This document shows positions 54,849-60,072 of a stretch of 60,072 bases of DNA, in pieces. Within the stretch, counting starts at the first letter, position 1. Each line of letters begins with the position of its first letter. Source of the DNA: Pseudomonas neustonica (GTDB lineage: Bacteria > Pseudomonadota > Gammaproteobacteria > Pseudomonadales > Pseudomonadaceae); NCBI RefSeq assembly GCF_003797945.1, contig NZ_RKKU01000027.1, forward strand, positions 1 to 60,072, given 5' to 3'. Position numbers and translations under genes: made by a program. The notes under the pieces are model-generated. The model saw only the letters and a list, made by a program, of their open reading frames with translations. It searched no databases and was not told the DNA's origin.

Positions 54849-57800
54849 CTATTCAGCCTGCGTATTGCCGCCTTCCTCTGCCGCAAGGCGCTTGGCAGTA
54901 GCCTCTGGTGAACCGGTGCTGCGTGCTAGAAAACTGTATAGCACCGGGATCACAAAAAGCGTCAGCAACATTGACATGCTAACCCCGGAAATCACCACAA
55001 TACCGATCACTGAGCGGGTTTCTGCACCCGCCCCGAAGGCCATCACCAAAGGTACCGCGCCTGCTACGGTGGTAACGCCGGTCATGAGGATGGGCCGTAG
55101 ACGCAGCACACTCGCCTCCATCACGGCCTGATCGAAATCCATGCCCTGATCACGTAACTGGTTGGCGAACTCGACTATAAGAATGCCATTCTTGGCAGCC
55201 AGACCAATCAGCATGACCAAGCCTATCTGGCTGTAAAGATTCAGGCTATTACCGGTCAACCAGAGCCCTAGCAAAGCCCCACCAATGGCCATGGGTACGC
55301 CAAGCATAATGATCAACGGATGCACAAAGCTCTCAAATTGCCCCGCCAGCACTAAAAACACCACCAGTAGGCCGAGCACAAAGATAAACACCATGGAGCT
55401 ACCCGCGTTGCGCAGGTCCAACGAATCGCCTTTGTAATCCAGCACCAGGGTTTCGGGTAGCAGCTCACGCGCCATCTGCTCGACCTTTGCCAGCGCCTCC
55501 CCTAACGGCACGCCTTCTGCCAAGGACGCACTAACGGTAATAGCCCGCGACCGGTTGTAGCGGTTAAGCGTGGTAGAGCCGGCCCGGTCCCGTAGCGTTA
55601 TCAGGTTGGAGAGTGGAATTAATTCGCCGCTGGTATCGGAGCGCACATAGACATTGTTCAAGGCGCTGGGCGTGCGCTGGTCGTTACGTTCACCTTCGAG
55701 AATGACGTCATACTCTTCACCGTCATCGATATAGGTGGTCACACGGCGCGAGCCAAACAGGGTCTCCAGCGTACGCCCTACTACGCTGATATTTACCCCC
55801 AAATCTGCCGCGCGATCGTAATCGATATCAACCTGCAGCTGCGGCTGGTTTTCCTTGTAATCGGTATCGATATTTTCCAAGCCCGGATTGTCCTGCTGAA
55901 TGCGCGTCAGCAGCATATCGCGCCACTCAGCCAGCTCCTCATAGCTGCCGGCGCCGCCAATAACCAGCTGAAATGGCTGCAACTGACGTCCACCAAAGCC
56001 CTGCCGCATGATCGGAAAGACACGTACACCGGTCAGGTCAGCCATGTCTCGCTGTACGTTCTGCATGATTTCCCAGCCGGAGCGGCGTTGCCCCCAATCA
56101 TCCAGAACGACAATCACCATGCCGGTATTGAACGTGGTCACACCGCCAAATGAGCGCGGCGCGCGTACCAGCATCCGCGTAACTTCGCCGCTGTCGACAT
56201 AGCTCGACATACGCGCCTCGATCTCATTCATGTAATCGTTCATGTACTCAAAGGTCGCACCCTCGGGCCCATTTACGATAATAAAAAAGGTACCGCGATC
56301 CTCGCCTGGCGTGTACTCACTCGGCAGGGTCTGAAATAACCAACCCGTGCCGCCAGCCAGTACCAGAAATACAGCCAGGGCAACCCAACGTCGCCGCAAT
56401 ACAACCGCGAGCATACGCCGATAGACTGCACGACTTTTCTGTAACACGTGCTCTACGGTGCGGCTCAGGCGCCCTTCATCGTGCGGCTTGAGCACTTTGG
56501 CGGCCAGTACCGGCGACAGGGTCAAGGCGACGAAGCTGGAGAAGGCGACCGCTGCCGCCATGGTCAGGGCAAACTCCGAGAATAGGCGCCCTACATCACC
56601 CTTAAGAAAGGCAATGGGGACGAAGACTGCAATCAATACCAGGGTGGTAGATACGACGGCAAAAGCGACTTGCCGCGTACCGTAAAAGGCGGCGACCAGG
56701 GGTGTTTCATCCAGCTCATCGATGCGCCTACGTACGTTTTCCAGCACGATAATGGCGTCATCCACCACCAAACCGATAGCCAGTACCAATGCCAGTAGGG
56801 TCAGCAAGTTGACGGTAAAACCAAAAATCAACAATGCAATAAAGGTTGCCATGATCGAAACCGGCAGGGTTACTGCTGGCACCAGGATCGCGCGCGGACT
56901 GCCCAGAAAGACGAAAATAGCGATCACCACCAGCACCAAGGCGATCAAGAGTGTGCTGTACACCTCCTTCACCGCACCTTCAATAAATACGGCGCTGTCG
57001 TAACTGGGTAGAATCTCCATCCCCTCTGGCAGAGTCGGATTGAGTTCGGCAACCAGTTGTTTGGAGCTGCGCGATACCTCCAGCGTATTCGCGGTGGACT
57101 GCCGCGTCAGGCCAATACCGACCATGGGTACGCCGTTGCCACGAAACAAGTTGCGGCTCTCTTCCGTGCCGCGCTCAACCCTTGCCACCTCACCCAATCG
57201 AACCAGGTAGTTATTGTCGCCACGCGATACCACCAGCCGATTGAACTGCTCCGCGTTGTTGAAGGCCCGGGTTACCCGTACCGTGAACTGCCGATTAATC
57301 GACTCAACCGAGCCAGCCGGGAGTTCCACGTTCTCACGGCGCAATGCCTGCTCAACATCTTCGACCGTAAGATTGCGCGCCGCCAGTGCCTCGTTATCCA
57401 GCCATACACGCATGGCAAAGCGTTGCGAACCTCCCACTCTGACACGCGCCACACCGTTAAGCGTAGAAAAGCGATCAACCAGATAGCGCTCCGCGTAATC
57501 CGTCAGCTCCGGCAGGCTCATGCGTTCGCTGGTCAGATTCCACCAGACGATCACATCCTCGTTCGCATCCAGTTTCTGTACTTCCGGCGGTTCGGCTGCA
57601 TCCGGCAAGTTGCCTGCAGCACTGGACACCCGGTCACGAATATCATTGGCTGCTTCGTTGATATCCTTATCGATAGCGAAGCGTACGGTGATTTCTGATT
57701 GACCATCCTCGCTTTGCGCTTCAATGAACTCGATACCCTCAATACCCGCGATGCGCTCTTCGATTACCTGGGTGATCTGGGAGTCAACGACAGCGGCAGA

Positions 57801-57962
57801 GGCGCCCACGTAGTTGGTCTCAATAGTGACGACCGGCGGGTCAATGTCTGGGTACTCGCGCAAAGGCAGTTCGGAGAACGCGACCAAACCAAAGATGACC
57901 AACAAAACAGACAGAACCGTCGCGAAAACCGGACGCAGTACCGCGGTATCAGAAAGAATCAC
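54849..57962 (-). CDS. RND efflux pump, HAE1 family inner-membrane subunit
   Basis: 1037 residues, full length. Twelve TM helices with two large periplasmic loops. The proton relay Asp pair is in VLAIGLVVDDAIIVLENVRR (TM4). Other marks are FRPVFATVLSVLLVIFGL-like TM1, the duplication FVFVLGLLVVFLVLAGQFESF, and GLAAKNGILIVEFANQLRD. It pumps drugs, solvents or detergents together with the adaptor encoded just upstream. No outer-membrane channel gene is adjacent, so an unlinked TolC/OprM-type channel would be needed. Confidence 0.95.
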   Translation of the reverse strand: MILSDTAVLRPVFATVLSVLLVIFGLVAFSELPLREYPDIDPPVVTIETNYVGASAAVVDSQITQVIEERIAGIEGIEFIEAQSEDGQSEITVRFAIDKDINEAANDIRDRVSSAAGNLPDAAEPPEVQKLDANEDVIVWWNLTSERMSLPELTDYAERYLVDRFSTLNGVARVRVGGSQRFAMRVWLDNEALAARNLTVEDVEQALRRENVELPAGSVESINRQFTVRVTRAFNNAEQFNRLVVSRGDNNYLVRLGEVARVERGTEESRNLFRGNGVPMVGIGLTRQSTANTLEVSRSSKQLVAELNPTLPEGMEILPSYDSAVFIEGAVKEVYSTLLIALVLVVIAIFVFLGSPRAILVPAVTLPVSIMATFIALLIFGFTVNLLTLLALVLAIGLVVDDAIIVLENVRRRIDELDETPLVAAFYGTRQVAFAVVSTTLVLIAVFVPIAFLKGDVGRLFSEFALTMAAAVAFSSFVALTLSPVLAAKVLKPHDEGRLSRTVEHVLQKSRAVYRRMLAVVLRRRWVALAVFLVLAGGTGWLFQTLPSEYTPGEDRGTFFIIVNGPEGATFEYMNDYMNEIEARMSSYVDSGEVTRMLVRAPRSFGGVTTFNTGMVIVVLDDWGQRRSGWEIMQNVQRDMADLTGVRVFPIMRQGFGGRQLQPFQLVIGGAGSYEELAEWRDMLLTRIQQDNPGLENIDTDYKENQPQLQVDIDYDRAADLGVNISVVGRTLETLFGSRRVTTYIDDGEEYDVILEGERNDQRTPSALNNVYVRSDTSGELIPLSNLITLRDRAGSTTLNRYNRSRAITVSASLAEGVPLGEALAKVEQMARELLPETLVLDYKGDSLDLRNAGSSMVFIFVLGLLVVFLVLAGQFESFVHPLIIMLGVPMAIGGALLGLWLTGNSLNLYSQIGLVMLIGLAAKNGILIVEFANQLRDQGMDFDQAVMEASVLRLRPILMTGVTTVAGAVPLVMAFGAGAETRSVIGIVVISGVSMSMLLTLFVIPVLYSFLARSTGSPEATAKRLAAEEGGNTQAE

Positions 57963-57981
57963 AAGCGTTTTACCATCATGG

Positions 57982-59058
57982 TTATTTTGTGTCCCTTAAT
58001 GCGGACTGCACTGACTCGCCAGCCGCCAGTTCGGCTTTTATCCGCACAGGCTGACCAGACGATAGCCGAAACGCGCCATGGGTCACTACACGGTCACCAC
58101 TCGACAAGCCCGACGTGATTTCCACCAATCCTGGCAAGCGCTCACCAATTTCGACCCGCACGCGCTGCACTGAAGGAGAATCGACGGCACCTTCGATCTG
58201 CATGACAAACTGTTTATCGCCCAGTGGTAACAGCGCCCCTTCAGGAATCACCAAGGCTTGGCGCGGAGCACTGGCAACACTGACGCGCATCAACATACCC
58301 GAACGCAGCAGGCGCTCTTCATTATCTAACCGAGCACGTACTCGTATCGAGCGGGTAACCGGATCAACCCGGTTATCCAGCGACACGATAGTGCCGCTAA
58401 AGGTGCGCTCCGGAAAGGCAGCTGCCGTAGCAGTTACGCCCAGCCCCGAACGTACCTGCGCCATGAGTGTTTCCGGAATACTGAAATCCAGCTTCATAAC
58501 GCTGTCGTCCAGCAAGGTGGCGAGCGGGGATCCCGTTGACAGCAAAGTACCAATACTGATCTGACGCAAACCCATCACGCCAGCAAAAGGCGCCTTGATC
58601 AGTCGGTCCTTCAGCCGCGCTTCCACCGCCCTGAGTCGCGCCTGAGTCAACTCGAACTCACGTTGACGACCGTCCAGCTCCTGAGCCGAAACAAAGCTGC
58701 TCTCCACCAGTTGACGGGTGCGCTGCAGTTGCCGCTCAGCATCAGCCAAAGCAACCCGCGCCTCCTCCAGCTCGGCAATCTGCTCGTGATTGGTTAATTC
58801 AACCAGTACCTCTCCTGCCTCTACGCGCTGGCCATCAACAAAATGGATACGCGAAATAATGTCCGATACAGGGCTGGCAAGATGGGCTGTTTCATTGGCC
58901 TGCAGGGTACCTAACGCCTGAATATCACTATTCAGAGTGCGCTCTGCCACCGCCGTAACTATTACCGGCATTGCGGTATCCTGGGCGACTAGCTGCGTGG
59001 GAAAAAGACAAGCCAACAACAGAAAAGTTAAGCTTTTTGTCTTGCAAATCATTGGCAT
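57982..59058 (-). CDS. RND efflux adaptor (membrane fusion protein)
   Basis: 358 residues. A Sec signal segment (LTFLLLACLFPTQLVAQ) leads to a lipoyl-type half (LGTLQANETAHLASPVSDII), an alpha-helical hairpin (RVALADAERQLQRTRQLV and QREFELTQARLRAVEARL), a second lipoyl half (APFAGVMGLRQISIGTLL) and beta-barrel domains. The Cys of LLAC could be lipidated. Its stop is 19 bp before the RND gene, so the two are an operon. Confidence 0.93.
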   Translation of the reverse strand: MPMICKTKSLTFLLLACLFPTQLVAQDTAMPVIVTAVAERTLNSDIQALGTLQANETAHLASPVSDIISRIHFVDGQRVEAGEVLVELTNHEQIAELEEARVALADAERQLQRTRQLVESSFVSAQELDGRQREFELTQARLRAVEARLKDRLIKAPFAGVMGLRQISIGTLLSTGSPLATLLDDSVMKLDFSIPETLMAQVRSGLGVTATAAAFPERTFSGTIVSLDNRVDPVTRSIRVRARLDNEERLLRSGMLMRVSVASAPRQALVIPEGALLPLGDKQFVMQIEGAVDSPSVQRVRVEIGERLPGLVEITSGLSSGDRVVTHGAFRLSSGQPVRIKAELAAGESVQSALRDTK

Positions 59059-59113
59059 GCCTATTATTTCTAACGTGATCCATTAGCACTTAAAAAAGGT
59101 CCAGAATCGTGTT

Positions 59114-59896
59114 TCAGGGCGTCAGTACTTCATTGAAGAACTGACGCATAGCGCCGAACGCGCGCTGTGCTACTTGTGGATGATACTCAGCCTTGCCCGT
59201 CATCTTGGCGTAAGGGTCGGAGAAGGAATGGACCGCGCCGCCATAGCTGAACAGTTGCCAGTCAGCCTTGGCATTACGCATTTCGTCTTCAAACGCGAGA
59301 ACCTGTTCTTGTGGAACAAAGGGATCATCAGCGCCGTGCAGGACCAGCACGGGCATCTTGATCGCGTCGGCGTCCGCTGGCTCAGGCGTATCCAGATTGC
59401 CATGGAATGACACCACGCCTTTGATTTCAGTCCCCGAACGGGCCAGTTCCAGTACCGTACCTCCGCCGAAGCAGAAGCCAATGGCAACCAGATTGTCGGT
59501 TTGCAGCGGCACCTTCTTAGCCTGCTCACGCAACACATCCAGAGCGGCATTGACCCTGTGCCGCATCAGCGGTCGGTCAGAGCGCACCACGGTGGCAGCG
59601 GCGCCCGCCTCATCCGCGTTCTGTGGGCGAATGTCCTTGCCATACATATCAGCAACAAAAACCACATAGTCAGTACCCGCGACCTTGGCTGCTTTTTCTG
59701 CCGCCTGCTCAGTAACCCCTATCCAGTTAGGCACCATAAGCACGCCAGGACGCGGATCACTCACGCTGTCATCAAATACCAGCAGGCCTTCATAGGCCTC
59801 GCCGTCAATCTCGTAAGCTACGTTTTCAACGGTCATTTCTGCCTGCGCCATGGTTGCCACACCGGTCATTACCAGCGCGCTTAATGTCTTTTGCAT
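59114..59896 (-). CDS. Secreted dienelactone-hydrolase-family protein
   Basis: 260 residues from ATG 59896 (MQKTLSALV); the signal peptide ends AQA-EM. An alpha/beta hydrolase with a Cys nucleophile in IGFCFGGGTVL, the Asp in LVLHGADDPFVP and the His in GGAVHSFSDPYA, the DLH triad. A signal peptide is unusual for classical cytoplasmic DLH of catechol breakdown, so a periplasmic hydrolase of another ester or lactone is more likely. It lies 50 bp from the group II intron end. Confidence 0.88.
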   Translation of the reverse strand: MQKTLSALVMTGVATMAQAEMTVENVAYEIDGEAYEGLLVFDDSVSDPRPGVLMVPNWIGVTEQAAEKAAKVAGTDYVVFVADMYGKDIRPQNADEAGAAATVVRSDRPLMRHRVNAALDVLREQAKKVPLQTDNLVAIGFCFGGGTVLELARSGTEIKGVVSFHGNLDTPEPADADAIKMPVLVLHGADDPFVPQEQVLAFEDEMRNAKADWQLFSYGGAVHSFSDPYAKMTGKAEYHPQVAQRAFGAMRQFFNEVLTP

Positions 59897-59946
59897 GAGC
59901 TGTGTCCTTGCTGCGTTGCCGAGAAAACCCAGCATAACCGCATACG

Positions 59947-60072
59947 ATCGAGTAGGGAGCGGGATTACTCCCGCCGCCCTCTCACACCACCGTACGTGCG
60001 GTTCCGCATACGGCGGTTCATGACTGACACTGAAGGCGCCGCTGGGTATCCAGCAGCGAGATCAATCCCAAG
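59947..60072 (-). mobile_element. Group II intron, 3' end (domains V and VI), partial
   Basis: On the minus strand, 60018-59986 is a domain V hairpin: ACCGCCGTATGCGGAACCGC then ACGTACGGTGGT, with the typical two-base bulge and a CGC triad. It is followed by a domain VI-like stem GCGGGA-GTAA-TCCCGC (59974-59959) and the usual intron end CTACTCGAT at 59947. The CGC triad points to a bacterial class C (IIC) type, which is a tentative subclass call. Its reverse transcriptase gene would lie beyond the window edge. A further hairpin, CGCTGCTGG/CCAGCGGCG, is at about 60035-60057. Confidence 0.8.

Noticed and set aside
1..60072. CRISPR arrays, rRNA and tRNA genes
   Set aside because: No regularly spaced direct repeats, no rRNA-like conserved blocks and no cloverleaf-type sequence were recognised, although a tRNA cannot be excluded with full certainty without a covariance search.

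Overview
The window looks like chromosomal DNA of a gammaproteobacterium of the Pseudomonas lineage, probably a marine member such as Halopseudomonas. This is inferred from gene order: metG-rnfABCDGE-nth-small acidic protein, gloA/argG/motY/pyrC/rnt, and a nitrate assimilation cluster with NasS/NasT are all Pseudomonas-like blocks. No rRNA, tRNA or CRISPR array was seen. Both ends lie inside mobile elements: an IS66-type end at 1-126 and the 3' end of a group II intron at 59947-60072. This suggests the window is a contig broken at repeats.

Layout. (1) 1-2614: an IS66-type end interrupts a chemotaxis receptor gene. It is followed by a compact type VI secretion cassette of PAAR tip protein, Tae4 amidase effector and Tai4 immunity protein. 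(2) 2631-9043: two divergent paralogous phosphoribosyltransferases, a YkgJ-type Cys-cluster protein, a YehS protein, a periplasmic binding protein, a long GST and a DHA2 drug exporter. (3) 9249-18330: metG, the Rnf electron-transport operon (RnfC has a long repeat tail), nth and a 59-residue acidic protein. (4) 18392-24606: cbpM/cbpA, DUF2061, an alpha/beta hydrolase with mlaA, two small Cys-rich proteins and dgt.

(5) 24634-31596 and 40979-50927: nitrate/nitrite assimilation in two blocks. On the minus strand are nirB-nirD-nirC with a PP2C/kinase fusion downstream and a NIT-domain membrane protein upstream. On the plus strand are nasS-nasT, then nasA transporter-PP2C/kinase, then an FAD reductase-nitrate reductase-cobA. 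Three transcripts (nirB, nasA transporter, nitrate reductase) each show the same arrangement read directly from the DNA: a sigma-54 -24/-12 promoter, two hairpins with hexanucleotide loops carrying A at position 1 and G at position 4, then an intrinsic terminator before the first gene. This is the architecture expected for antitermination by the ANTAR protein NasT, which is encoded in the same window. The likely scheme is NtrC/sigma-54 initiation under nitrogen limitation, NasS sensing nitrate and releasing NasT, and NasT stabilising the hairpins so transcription passes the terminators. Nitrate then enters via NasA, is reduced by the FAD protein/nitrate reductase pair, and nitrite is reduced by NirBD. 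CobA supplies the siroheme precursor.

(6) Between these blocks lie gloA, argG, motY, pyrC, rnt and a TAXI-type TRAP transporter with a universal stress protein. (7) 50941-59896: a SnoaL-like protein, an Atm1-like ABC exporter, an NCS2-like permease, an RND pump with its adaptor, and a secreted dienelactone-hydrolase-like protein, ending at the group II intron.
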